Source: Cytidiella melzeri (Eukaryota; Basidiomycota; Agaricomycetes; Polyporales; Irpicaceae). Taken from it: a DNA stretch of 64,000 nt. The translations under genes and the position numbers were made by a program. The notes under the pieces were generated by a model. That model saw nothing but the letters and a program-made list of their open reading frames with translations, searched no databases and was not told where the DNA came from. Of this stretch, positions 22,008 through 33,155 are shown one piece after another. The stretch spans positions 496,001 to 560,000 of the forward strand of contig JABYQR010000001.1 in NCBI GenBank assembly GCA_022592445.1. Reading direction: 5' to 3'. Position 1 is the stretch's first letter. Each line of letters starts with the position of its first letter.

Positions 22008-22565
22008 TTAAAACTATATAATATAATGTGTAGTTTCCCATGCCTTATTACAAGGATGCTTTAAGGTAGTAGAGTTCCCACAGTCTTGATATGGGAATTA
22101 TGCAGCCGTATATGGAAACTCTAGTAGTAACCATCACATTAGCGAGACGTATAGATATGGGTTGTGTAGACTAAGTAGTATAGTACTATAGGGATATTGC
22201 ACATATATGTACGCCTGTGTTCTAGTAGCATAGGAAATGACATGGAAAGCATGTAGTACAACTCCAGAGGATGCCTAAAGCATACATCTGAGGACAAGTA
22301 CTAGCCTGAGTCATTCACTCATTATGTACACCTCTGGTACAAGTGCTGATCCTAGTCATACAATGAGTCATGCATGAGTCATGCACTTAGTAATACAGTA
22401 GAATAGCTGAAGTAGACATGTATAGTAGCTGCTTACATAAGTAGATACAGACATGTATATCAGCAGAGCTGCTGAAGCAGCAAGAATAATAAGACTCATC
22501 TTTGAAGCTTAACAGCTGCTACCCCTCGCCCACATATTCCACTTTGTTATATTGACCTGTGTCAC
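22008..22565 (+). repeat. LTR-like repeat, copy 2
   Basis: It begins TGTTAAAACTATATAATAT directly where the pol relic is cut, and its last ~230 bases match 14208-14425. A TATA-like ACATGTATATC and the palindrome GCTGCTGAAGCAGC are present. It probably is the 5' LTR of another element inserted into pol. The matching 3' LTR is not seen in the window, and the exact right end is uncertain. Confidence 0.55.
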
Positions 22566-22786
22566 AGCTTTTACTTCATCCACTACTTTGACTATCATCT
22601 CTTCGCCATGGTGAAGGCACGACACCAGTACTGTTTATGAGCGCTGCACTGCAAATTTAGAACAATTATCACTTTGATGAGTTTTTCCTGTACGCACTTT
22701 TTATGTTGTGGTTATATTACTCTGATAGTCAGTGATTATGAGGAAATATATGTTTGCATGTACATGAGTGTAACATATTGTAATAG
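22566..22786. other. Flank between LTR-like repeat and hAT element
   Basis: 221 bases without a coding frame, probably internal sequence of the element starting at 22008. It continues across the hAT insertion at 27526-27538. Confidence 0.4.
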
Positions 22787-22794
22787 CGCACCAC
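22787..22794 (+). repeat. hAT target-site duplication, left
   Basis: CGCACCAC, identical to 27518-27525 on the other side of the element. Confidence 0.92.
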
Positions 22795-22816
22795 TAGTGT
22801 TGCCGAAGTCCGGTTC
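22795..22816 (+). repeat. hAT terminal inverted repeat, left
   Basis: Begins TAGTGTTGCCGAAGTCC and pairs with the complement of 27496-27517 with one mismatch in 22. Confidence 0.92.
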
Positions 22817-23402
22817 AGTCCGGTTCTTTAACACTTCCTAAAGAACCTGAACCTGAACCAACAGAGGCTGCGCTGAACTGAACCAGAACTAGTTCTTCGC
22901 GGTTCGGTCTGAGTTCGAACTAGTCCGAACTAGTTCGGACAGCAAGTTTTTTTTTTCAGTGTTGTTTTCGAGCTACTCAGTAGAAGATTGTATTACACTG
23001 GACAAACTGATCAGAAACATGAGTACATGTATGATATACTAGTAGGAAATCTCTCTAGTCACGGTTCATCTCAAATAGGCAAGTCACGGTATTGTGGCAC
23101 TGAAGTCACACAAGTAACAGAGTGTGTGACTCTGTGTTCTGTCCGGTGGGTGGGGCTTTTTCTGGGCTTCGACTTTGTAATAAAATGTTTTCTGAGGTGT
23201 ATCTAGTCTCTAAAAGGTGATATAAGTCAGTTTCAAGTAGGATCAAAAGGAAGAGTTGATGTTTTGAAACTCAATCTATGTCTGGGTGCTTAGAAGAGCG
23301 TGACACTGCAAGGGGCCGAACCAAATCTATCGACTCACTGGCGAGTAAAGACAGATACAAGTATTATACGAGAGAAAGTGCTACTGTGAGCCGAAGAGAT
23401 TG

Positions 23403-26400
23403 CTAATCAAGCTCATCAGAATCTGAGCCTTGAAGCTCTACATACAATGAAGCCTGCTCTATCGCGCTAATGACTCCTGTGCGATATCCGTCCTTCAACA
23501 GCTGGACAGCCTCAAAGGTACTAGGCTTGAGCTTGTTCCGCAGCTTTGTTCCCGTACGGCCTCCACTTGAAAAAGCACGCTCTGATGCAACTGCAGAGCC
23601 TTGAATGGCCAGGTAGTCGAGAGCAATCTGTGAGAGTATAGGATAATCTCCGACATGTTGCTATTGTTGCTCGAATGAGTACCCATTTGTGTATCAATAT
23701 TTGAAATAGACTTACACCCCACCACTTGACAACATCAACAGCCTTCGCTTCGCGCGGGGCCTCCAGGTATCGGCGAAGCTCTTGCAGTGGATCTTGCTTT
23801 TGAATCTTCTCCGGCTCTCCTGCCATTGCTGCTTGCATCCAAGCAGTGCCATAATCAGTGTCTGCAACAGTCTCTACTATACCTAGAGACGTCAGTAGCA
23901 AAACAATGAAAAGCTAGTGCTTGAGCTTACTGTCGTTGTCACCCGGTTCGGTAATTTGGACGGATACAGGCAGACATCCATCTAGAGCTTTAGAGCGCTC
24001 AGAATATTCCTGAAACTACGATGAGGTACATAGGTTAGCAAGCAAACGATTGAGATTATCTCAACCTACTGTATTCTCAAGATCTATCATTCCCTTTGCG
24101 TGCTGGTCAGGATCCCACTTGTTAGACGTATACGCAGTCTTGATTTTGGGATCAAGAACTACAGGGCAACGGCTCAAATGAGTAGCAAACTCCAACTTCA
24201 AATGTGAGATACGACGTACCAAGACAGATAAAGTATATGTTAGAGCACCCCATGGCACAATGCCACTTCTGTAGCTTTGCAAGACCAGCTTCAAGAGCGT
24301 CTTTGACCGGTGCAAATTTTGCGCTGTTAGCCATTGTCTGCCAGCGATCTAGCATACATTCTAGCGTAGGCAACGTCTTCCAGACAGTCGGTGTCTTCTC
24401 TGCAGAAAATGATGCTTGTGCTTTCCGAGGTTGCTATTGTGATGTGAATTGCGCATGAGTGAAACGGCCATGACAACAGGAAGGATATCAAGAACCTGGA
24501 GAACTTCCCACATGAGATCAATGAGCTCCCACTCCTGCCGCGTGAGCAAGTAATCTCTGTACTCCTTCTTCTGCAGCTTAGGTACGCTGGAACTATCATC
24601 AGCATTACGACAGAACTTATTCAAACCCTATCAAAGTGTATCAGATTTGCGAATCAGGGCAGTGAGATTGAAGAACATGTACCTTCTTCAATGTGCGAGC
24701 ACGATCAAGAAGATCATACATTGATCCCCAACGAGTGCAAACCCACTTCAGCAACTGAAGCGGCACTATTCCCTCCTCTTTGCATACCGTTGTGAGGTAC
24801 GCTTGTGCCTGCGGGGAAGCACGGACCTAGACCTCAAAGATTAGCAAGGTTTTACTCAGGCTGATGTGCAACACCATAACGTACCTGATTGATCAGCGCA
24901 AGGAGCTTGCTCAAGACATCCCCAGCATTAAATTCAATTCCATCGTCATCTTCAGCACCTGACTCCAACCCGTCTTCGTCGTCTTCGTTGTGGTCGTCGT
25001 CTGAGTCCTCCTCTGCATTGGTAGTAGAGCCTGCGTTGCGGGATGTTCTGAATGTTGATGGATTTGGACAAGCAGCCTCAATGAATGCCTTCGCACCGAG
25101 GTGGGAAATATGCTCGAGACACCTCGCGCGACGTTGAGTAGCCTTCCAATGAGGATTCTTGAGACAGCGCTCTATGACTCGTGTGCACTTGTCGTTATTG
25201 GTAGCGTTATCCGAAGTTGCCCAGCCAAGCTACAAGAGAGATCAGCGTTTGAGACAGTTGGAATTACTAAAATGATGAGTGTACCTTCTCGCGAATATTA
25301 TAACGATCAACTACACGCAAAATCACCGAGGCAGTGTTTGCGCCACTGTGATTTCCCTCAATAGGGGCAAATCCTAGACTGCGCGCCTTCAGCTCCCAAC
25401 CAGAAGGTAAGTTGTCGATGTAGTGGGCCGTGACCGACAGATACGGGTCCATGGAGCCGGATGTCCAGGCGTCGAAAGTGATTGATATCTGCCCAGGCAG
25501 ATTCTGTAACAAGTCAATGTCATTATGAAACTCTTAAAGAAAGCTATCTACGTACCTTGAGTTCCTCACGAAGGCGCTCTTGAACTACAAGTGCTCGCTC
25601 CTGCACTGCTTGCGTAAGTTTGGTTCGACTTGGGATATCAGAGTCCTTGATACCAGGTTGCTGAAACTTTAACACCCGACGGAAGGAGGGTGTGTCAATT
25701 AAACGGAATGACTGAAAGAATATTAGGAAAGCATGGATAAGAAGGTAAGTGCAGAGAACATACCAAATCGTTCGAAATGAACAACTCGACTATATGATCA
25801 AGAAGGCCTTCTTTGGTCCACTTCGGTGAAACTTGCACAAAGCCTGCAAGCGTCGACTCGCCATTCGAGGTACAGATATTGTTGCCCTGCATCTTCAGAG
25901 GCATGGCGCGCTTGTGTGGCTCTACTCCAGCTTTCTTGCATCCATCTTCGTATATTGCTCCGTGGGTCTTCCAGTGTCTGATACACGGGTAAATTGTGAG
26001 TCATCTTAGCTAGTATTTCTCGGACCAATGCAGGCCGTACCTGCTAATGTGCGCCCGAAGCGTTGAGCCACTTCCAGTAAAGAAGCTATGGTCGGATTTG
26101 ACATTGAGTGAGCTAAGCAAAAATGCGTCAGCATGCCCAGTCTGCAATTGTCATAACTTGAAGACGAAACCTCACCGACAGACTTTACACCAATGTCCTG
26201 GCACAGAGACACCATCGCGCGACTCTCGATGGCCTGGCTTGAAGATAGCACGAATATCTTCGGTGCGTTCATCTTTTGTACGTGACGAGTGCTTGGGTTT
26301 GACCTGATGGTCAGCATTGGTACAATCAGCATGAGTCGACTTTAACAAAAGGATAACCATGCTTACCTCCTTGGCTATCTGAGCCCTCATCTTCTCGTAC

Positions 26401-27108
26401 TCTGCAGCTTCATCGTCTTCTTCTCCCCGCTTCTTGGTGGACCTCTGAACCTTTCGCTTCTTGAAGGGCTGGTGCGTCATTATGAAACTGAATGAGTTGC
26501 TTGGTATGAATTTCAAGAGCTCACACGTTGTAATTCACTGTCGGATTCCTCTGACTCTGCTCCCTCACTCGACTCAAGGTCTTCTTCGTCTCCATCCTCG
26601 ACAAAATTATTGTCTTGTGCGTCTTGACTCTTGCCAATGAAGCTCTCGCCGTCGCCATCTGAACCTATGTCAACAGGTTCAGTGAAACCGTCTACATCTA
26701 CTCCTGACCCTTGATTGTCTGGCGCTGTGGGCCTTGTATGCTTCTGGGAGCCAGAGGGCTTGGGCCGAGGAGGGAAGAACGACTTGATTGGCTGGGAGTT
26801 GACTGGTTTTAATGGGTCCTTGCCAGCCGCCTTCCATGTAAGCTTGCGAGAACGACCGCCGCCATCACGGGTTGTGCCAACAGCAGTTGCGGGTGCCTTC
26901 CCTTTGAACAATGCCAGTGTAAGCACTAGTACATGCATGAATTTAGGCTGGTAGTGTTATACGTACCTCGCTTCGGCTGCGTGCTGGTGTTGTCGATTGG
27001 CTGAGTGTCAGTGTCGGACTGGTACCACAAAATGTCCTTAGCATCTTTGAGTGCTCCATCGGAGCCCAGCGCGCAGCCCAGCTGTAAGTCCTCTGGTGCT
27101 GCAGGCAT
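23403..27108 (-). CDS. hAT transposase (BED finger, RNase H-like core, hATC domain)
   Basis: A multi-exon gene starting MPAAPEDLQLGCALGSDG at 27108 and ending GSDSDELD at the stop at 23403. An acidic, Ser-rich N-terminal region is followed by a BED-type zinc finger (GHWCKVCR, then STLRAHISRHWKTH across introns). The core includes PGQISITFDAWTSGSMDPY with the catalytic-type Asp, then GWATSDNATNNDKC, and WVCTRWGSMYDLLDRA, all typical of hAT enzymes. The C-terminal dimerisation domain is intact: DPLQELRRYLEAPR, then DYPILSQIALDYLAIQGSA, then SERAFSSGGRTGTKLRNKL. No unavoidable nonsense codon was found, though around 24360-24500 the exon path is uncertain. It may be functional. Confidence 0.88.
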
Positions 27109-27495
27109 GGTTCGAAGGATAGTTCCGGGGGTAGAAATTTGCTGAAGTCAGATGTACAGAGGTGTCCCAATTTATAGCTAGAAGACTTACCACAATAACG
27201 GTCATAGAGAACGATAGGCTATTAAACCAAGTAGCCGTGGCCATGACCAAACATTTTGACTCGAAGCTGTATCGCCTACCTGCGGGCCAAGCATTTTTGT
27301 GAGCTCAAATGCTGTTGGCCATAGCGTTGGCCACCTACCTTTGGTTCTTGGTTCGAACTGGTTCGAACTGAGTTCAGGACAATGGACATTGCTATGAACC
27401 CTGAACCGAACTTGAATACCGTGGCCACAAACCGAGTTGAACCGAACCAGAACCCGGAGTTCAGTTCAATGGTTCAGAGTTCGAACCTTGGTTCA

Positions 27496-27517
27496 GAACT
27501 GGACTTCGGCAACACTA
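27496..27517 (-). repeat. hAT terminal inverted repeat, right
   Basis: Reads inward on the minus strand as TAGTGTTGCCGAAGTCC and is followed by the CGCACCAC duplication at 27518-27525. Confidence 0.92.
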
Positions 27518-27543
27518 CGCACCACAGTGTCCGTAGCTGTACC

Positions 27544-28223
27544 TGTCACAGATTTTCAATGTTTCTACAAGACTTGCCTTACCAGGCAACGGTATTATTG
27601 GGAATATTTAAGCGCTTGTCAAGCGCTTATCCAGCGCTTATCCGGCGTCTATTTAGGCGCTTATTCTCAGTGCCTATCAATTGATGCGCTGATGCACCCT
27701 CTGTCTCTGATGCGCTGATGCGCTCCTTTCCTTATCTGTGTATCACATGATAGAACTCTCTGGAACATTGTGGAACATGCTGGAACTATGATGTCATAGT
27801 ATAGAACATTCCATTAGATGATGTCATAGTTCTTAGAACCTTCTGGAAAAGTCTAGCCTTGTCTTAGAACAAGCTAGAACAAGTCTAGCCTTGGAGCTGG
27901 GTCATGGGGTCAGGTCATGGGGACAATTGCTATTGGTTGATTATTGAAGTGGCACCACTAGGGCATAGGGCATGCTTAGTAAGGTAGATTACTTCGCTTA
28001 CTCATGTAGGTATTAGGGGTCTTAGGGTAGTACCTGGGGTCCTCCCCTTCATGTATATATAGAGGCACTCCTGAGGGCATATCCCCTCAGTCTTATCCAC
28101 TCTGTTGATAAAGGACTACCTTGTACTCTCCAGTACTTCGCTCACCACATCTCTTACTCTCTATATTTCTATCTCCCCTTCAAGTTAACCACTTATCTGG
28201 TGAGTGTAACCTTAACTGTTACA
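27544..28223 (-). mobile_element. Solo LTR (copy B), inverted relative to copy A
   Basis: 680 bases, on the plus strand starting TGTCACAG and ending CTGTTACA, flanked by the 5-bp duplication GTACC (27539-27543 and 28224-28228). Read on the minus strand it aligns along its full length with 20346-21070, including the TATA-like box and the GCGC subrepeats, with a shorter array. It lies 18 bases beyond the right hAT duplication. Confidence 0.9.
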
Positions 28224-28927
28224 GTACCATGGGAGAATCAATTGTACATAGATGACAAGCTCTTTGTTGGCTACAATAAACAGCAGAGAAATAGCCGACT
28301 ACATAACTCTACAAAAATGCACATAGCAAGCATAGAACAGCCAGTGCTATATCGCACCAAGCACCTTCCTGATGATGTATAACATTCAAATCACATTTTG
28401 GACTTCAGGAATTGTATCTTGCCACTTGCTGGCCCTACTCCCGCAAGTAAATTGGGGAGGGATGTCCAGCTACAACTGGGGCTGATGAATGCTGGTCCCG
28501 ACAGGCATCCCAAAGGCGGAATAACCAGCGGACTCCCGCCAACAGGGCGGGCGTGCGAGATCTGCGAGATCTGACTCAGATCACGGCAAGCCGGCATGCT
28601 CTCGGGAAAAGAGTTCATCATCGCGACGAACACGACGAACAGCTTAGAATTGACCGCGACTAACGAGTGCAATTATTCGAGCAGTTTGAATCATTATGTG
28701 CGTGATGCACTTCGTCGATTTCCAGCGATTTGTGAGGCTGATGGTCCAGTGTCAAGGATTCGTAGCTGAACCTAGTGCCGTCACAGTTACCCTCCATGCT
28801 ATATATTTGCAGCTGTGCGAAAGCGTGAGCCTGAGTAGGTGTGGCTCGGAGAAGACTTGTTCCCTAGGGAGAAATCTGAATCTCACGGCGACTTTGTTCA
28901 ATTACTACTACTTACACTTCCACTAGG
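28224..28927. other. Intergenic region right of the repeat island
   Basis: 704 bases including the GTACC duplication at its left end. A 93-codon minus-strand frame (28672-28391) lacks any recognisable motif. The promoter of the FAD oxidoreductase must lie in the right part. Nothing else is supported. Confidence 0.45.
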
Positions 28928-30697
28928 ATGGGCTCCGTACTCTCGAGAGCCAAGTTGATTCTCGGCGCCGTCTTGCTCATAAACAAGACCTTGGACACGC
29001 TCTCCAAGCGGCTCAAGACATCACCAGGCATCCCTGTCCCAAACCCTACTCTGCCGTTCTGGACTGTCCCAAAGTCGACTGTCTCTTCGGAAAGCAAGGC
29101 ATTTCCTAAGCAGGCAGACATCGTGATCATTGGGTCTGGTATCACTGGAGCCTCGGTTGCTTATTACCTGCTTTCACGGGATAGTGCGCTAAAGGTGATT
29201 GTTTTGGAGGCAAGAGAGGTATGTTCAGGGGCAACAGGGAGGTACGTGACGGACGTTTTGTCGTGTGGCTATGGTTGTGCTAACCGTGGACTCCAGGAAT
29301 GGTGGTCACATCAACCCGCCGTTGTTTCAAGACTGGGCCCAGTCAAAGAAGAAATATGGCGCGGAAGAGGCCAAGGCCCTCGTGCGTTTCCGTCTCAGTC
29401 ATGTGCACGAGCTACAATCTGTTGCGTCGGTAGAGGGCATGTTGAAGGAGTCGCAAGTTCGACCTACGGAACATCTCGAGGTGTACTACACCGAAGATTC
29501 ATTCAAAACAGCACGAAAAGAGTTGAGTGAGTGGCGGGCAGACATGTCTAGAGAGGCGCAAGATTTTGTTGTGTACGAAGGCGAAGAAGCTGCGAAGGTA
29601 AGACCAAGCTTTCGCTGAATATACTTTACAGGCCCGGGGAGGCTGATAGTGCATCAGAAATTCCAATTGTCATCGGATACTTTGGGATGTATATGGGGTC
29701 CAGGAGGAGCGATACATCCATATCGCTTTGTTACAAACTTGTTTGCGAAGCTGCTGCAGCGTCACACCGACAAGTTAGACTTATTTCCTTCTTGCAGTTC
29801 TATTGATACTCACAATACACCCGGCGAGTTAGCTTTTTCATCGCGGAAAACACCCCTTGCACCGCGATCACAGGTCCCACATCCTCATCTCTGCACTACA
29901 CGATCATCACACCCGAAGGAACTATCACCGCCCCTCACATAGTCCACGCCACCAACGGCTGGGTCTCCCACCTCCTCGAACCAATGCGGGAGAAAGTCAT
30001 TCCCGCCAGAGGCACAATGTCCGCCCAACGGCCTGGCACGTCTCTCAGCCCCGCCACACTCGACGGCATGCGCTCCTACGTTTTCTACCCCGGCGGCCTC
30101 GGCTACGACTACCTCACGCAACTGCCCACCGGCGAGCACGAGCTGATGTTCGGTGGGGGCTGGGCCTCCTCGTTTGACTCTGCCCTGACAGACATCGGGT
30201 CCTCAGACGATTCGGGGCTGAGCACTGCGGTGGCGAGCCACCTCGCGGGTGCGCTTCCTCTGTTTTTTGGAAGTCAGACGTGGGGGAAGGAGAAGGAGCC
30301 GGTGGAGGACTCGAGTGAGGGTGTTGAATGGGCCCAGGGGAGAACGAAGGCGCAGTGGAGTGGTATCTTGGGTATCTCAGCTGACGGTTTGCCATGGGTT
30401 GGCAGACTGCCGAGGAAGATCTCAGGTAGGAAAGCGCCGAGTTGTATCAAAGAGGAAAATGTGCGTGGCGCTAGTCCGTCCACGGCGAGTCCTGGCGAGT
30501 GGGTTTCAGCTGGGTATACAGGGGAAGGTATGGTACACGCGTGGATGAGCGGGAAAGCTCTGGCGCATATGATCTTGGGAGCTGACGATGAGATCAAGTC
30601 GTGGTTCCCTGAGGTACTGCGAATCACTGAAGAACGGTGGAAGAAGGCGAATCTCGAAGACTTCCTCTCCAGACGTATATCAAGCGCGACTGCATGA
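28928..30697 (+). CDS. FAD-dependent oxidoreductase, DAO family
   Basis: A flavoprotein of the D-amino-acid/glycine oxidase-like fold; substrate unknown. The Rossmann motif VIIGSGITGASVAYYL lies near residue 67. GATGRNGGH, the FAD-contact motif of this family, is assembled across the first intron (29242-29296). A second intron ends just before 29658. The C-terminal FAD-binding end GYTGEGMVHAWMSGKALAHM is intact. Between about 29780 and 29880 the frame must shift by one base, from the FAKLLQRHTDKLDL part to LHYTIITPEGTITAPHIVHATN. A short intron with weak sites or a one-base frameshift are both possible. A hydrophobic N-terminus (LILGAVLLI) may be a membrane anchor. Convergent with the amidase (122 bases between stops). 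Confidence 0.85.
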
Positions 30698-30819
30698 TGA
30701 TTCATTGGATGTGTCAGTGTGTTGTAAGTAGCAGAGTATTTATTCTGCATACACTCGTCACCATTGGTTTTGTGGCGCCAGCCTTATGCTACACGATACA
30801 TACCACTATTTATGTCTGT

Positions 30820-33155
30820 TCAAGCACGTCTGTACGCTTTCAGGGCCTTGTCCACAACTTCGGTCATCGCAATAACCGCTTCTTCTTCTTGCGTCCTTCC
30901 GATTAGCTGCAACCCAACGGGGAGGTTGTGAAACAGTTCCGCGTCATCTTCGCGTAAAGGTGTAAGCAAAATAAAATCTCGCTGTACGGGCACCACCATC
31001 TTTGCACGTACAAAGGTTATAAATCGCCTCGTCTTCGTGATTTCTGAAGTTGTGAGGCGGAAGTCTCTTGTCCAGCTCTTTATCAGAGAACATCACAGGA
31101 AACCCAGTGCAAGCCAAATCCAAGGCGTTGCATAAAGTCGTGTAGAACGCGTCGCTATTTGCGTTGATGATAAAGGCAAGCGTTAGAACGACGAGTGACG
31201 GATGCACAGACGGAGAATGTCTTCTCGAATGTGAAGACATGACGGGAATGAGCGGGTGATACGAATAAACGTACGAATTGGTGCCGTGTGGACATGCTAC
31301 GCTGCCCACAACTGGGCTAATTATAGCATCCACAGCGCGGCCAGTGCCTGTCCTAGATGCAGTCGCTTCCCAGTAATCCAAATGCGACTTCCGCAGATTG
31401 CGCTTCTCCTTGTGTAGCTGCCACAGCTAGTACAATACACACGGCTGTTTAATTACGTTTGAACGCGGCGATATGAAGACTGAAGCTTACTTCGTACGAG
31501 GAAATATGAGTGGGTTCGCCCACGAGGACCTTGGCGAGCGGCTGTTCGAGCGGATAATGATGTGCCTGTTCGTCGGTAGGGCTCATGCTGTGCATGAGCG
31601 GCTCGCCAGATTTTTCACATTCGGTGCGATAGTCGAGACCTCCGTCAGATGCAAATATATGTTCCTGTCCATCGAGTTGCAAGCGGTCAGTATTTGGCAA
31701 TTTGACGACGTCAGCCAAGAGACATACGACGTTGTTATAAATCTCCATATGTCGATGTGGTATCCAGTCAATGACTGTGGTAGATCAACTCAGGCCCTTG
31801 TATTTGTCTAGCGTACTCACCCCTATGTCCTAGATCCTCTAGAGCCTTTTTAGTGATCTCCATCGCTCGGACAATTGGAGGATGAGGTTTTACGACGTCG
31901 TTGTCCCACATAATTGCGAAACACATCCCGACGCCGTGCCCATGGTCCACAAGCGCATATTCTTCATGGTTCCAAGGCTTCCTGACCACTACCGGATCGA
32001 GCCTCCACGGCTTCCCGTCAATGATGGCCTTTGTAAACCGTTTGACAGCGCCCAAAGAATTAGCCATCGGACCGAGCACGGATGAAATGGATTCCTGGCC
32101 TTCCTGAGCGTTGGCTGCGTTCGCATAAGGGAGACGCTCGTAACTCGGGCGGAGTGTGTATAACCCGCAGAATGCACTGGGGATACGGACCGATCTGTCA
32201 AAAGGGTGCAGTAAGAAACTGACAATCAGCTGATTATTCCACTCCACAGCTGCTCTATGGCCGCTCTGTGAGTCAACACGCACCCGCCAATATCCGTGCC
32301 GACGCCTATGGGGCTCCCACGCATGGCCACCAGCGCACCTTCTCCGCCGCTCGAGCCGCCAGGGGTCATGCACCGATTCCAAGGATTTGTTGTACGCCCG
32401 AAGACGTGGTTGTGCGTTTCTCCCCACTGCCCAGCCTTGTCTAAACCAATGACAGGTACGAATGTGCATGTTTGTTGTGCTTACGATCAGTGTCTGGGGA
32501 ACATTCGTCCGTACGAACGGGACAGCTCCTAGCTCGTAAAGCATTTCGACCAAGACGCAGTCAATGTCTGACGGGTCTCCGATCCATGCGGCGTATCCTG
32601 GCCGCATAGAAGAGCATATTGTGATTATCCATCCCTGTAAGGGCAAGATCTTTGCTTACCCATTATTGTTTCCAACCCTTTAATTCGAAATTGGTCTTTA
32701 AGGGAAATCGGAAGGCCGTGTAACGGGCCCATAACTTTGCCGTTGGTTTGGAGGTATTCATCGACCTCTTTGGCACGGGCGAGAGCGCGCTCGACAAAGA
32801 TCTCAGTGAGGCAGTTGGTCTGGCGTGGCACGGATGTAGGTCGGTGAGCATGTACGAAAGAAGCAAGTGGCAGTTGACGTACTAGTTGATGGGCGATGAT
32901 AGCGCGTTTGTAGAAGGAAGTGGTTACTTGCACAGAGGACCAAATGCCTGCTGCGAGTTTGCTTAGGAGTATATCAATATCTGTTGTGTCCGTTATCTCT
33001 AGTTCGAGAGCGGTGAGGAGGCCGCAGTCTTCAGGTACATATTGCACGCTGCCGTACGACTCTTTCGGCACGCTGATTATCCACTCAGGCGGTATAGAAT
33101 TGGCTTGCTTTTCCTTTCGTTCTGCGCATAACGTTTGCCAGTCTTTGGAGGACAT
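30820..33155 (-). CDS. Amidase signature family protein (acetamidase-like)
   Basis: Amidase hydrolysing carboxamides to acid and ammonia. The start MSSKDWQTLCAERKEKQANS is followed by the family's N-terminal helices. The Ser-cisSer-Lys triad is visible: LPISLKDQF (Lys), PGGSSGGEGAL (glycine-rich signature) and GVGTDIGGSVRIPS (nucleophilic Ser region). The signature is divided by an intron around 32290-32450. The C-terminus reads NLPVGLQLIGRTQEEEAVI and ends AYRRA. Seven or more introns separate the exons. The arrangement resembles fungal AmdS-like acetamidases and general amidases; substrate cannot be told. All key residues are present, so it is likely active. Confidence 0.9.

Larger units (their letters stand above)
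22795..27517. mobile_element. hAT-superfamily DNA transposon, complete ends, 4723 bp
   Basis: The ends are inverted repeats beginning TAGTGTTGCCGAAGTCC; over the terminal 22 bases 21 match. The element is flanked by a perfect 8-bp target duplication CGCACCAC (22787-22794 and 27518-27525), the size hAT transposases make. Both subterminal regions (22810-22940 and 27340-27500) are full of GGTTC/GAACC motifs in both orientations, typical binding-site clusters. It encodes a multi-exon transposase on the minus strand. Perfect duplications and nearly perfect ends suggest a fairly recent insertion. Confidence 0.93.

Noticed and set aside
22800..22940. GGTTCGAAC motifs as tRNA T-arms
   Set aside because: They belong to the hAT subterminal repeats; no anticodon arm or acceptor stem fits. 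No tRNA gene was found in the window.
28391..28672. 93-codon minus-strand frame before the FAD oxidoreductase
   Set aside because: No motif, no splice context, compositional pattern not protein-like.
28928..33155. A secondary-metabolite gene cluster
   Set aside because: Only two tailoring-type enzymes, no backbone synthase, transporter or regulator nearby.
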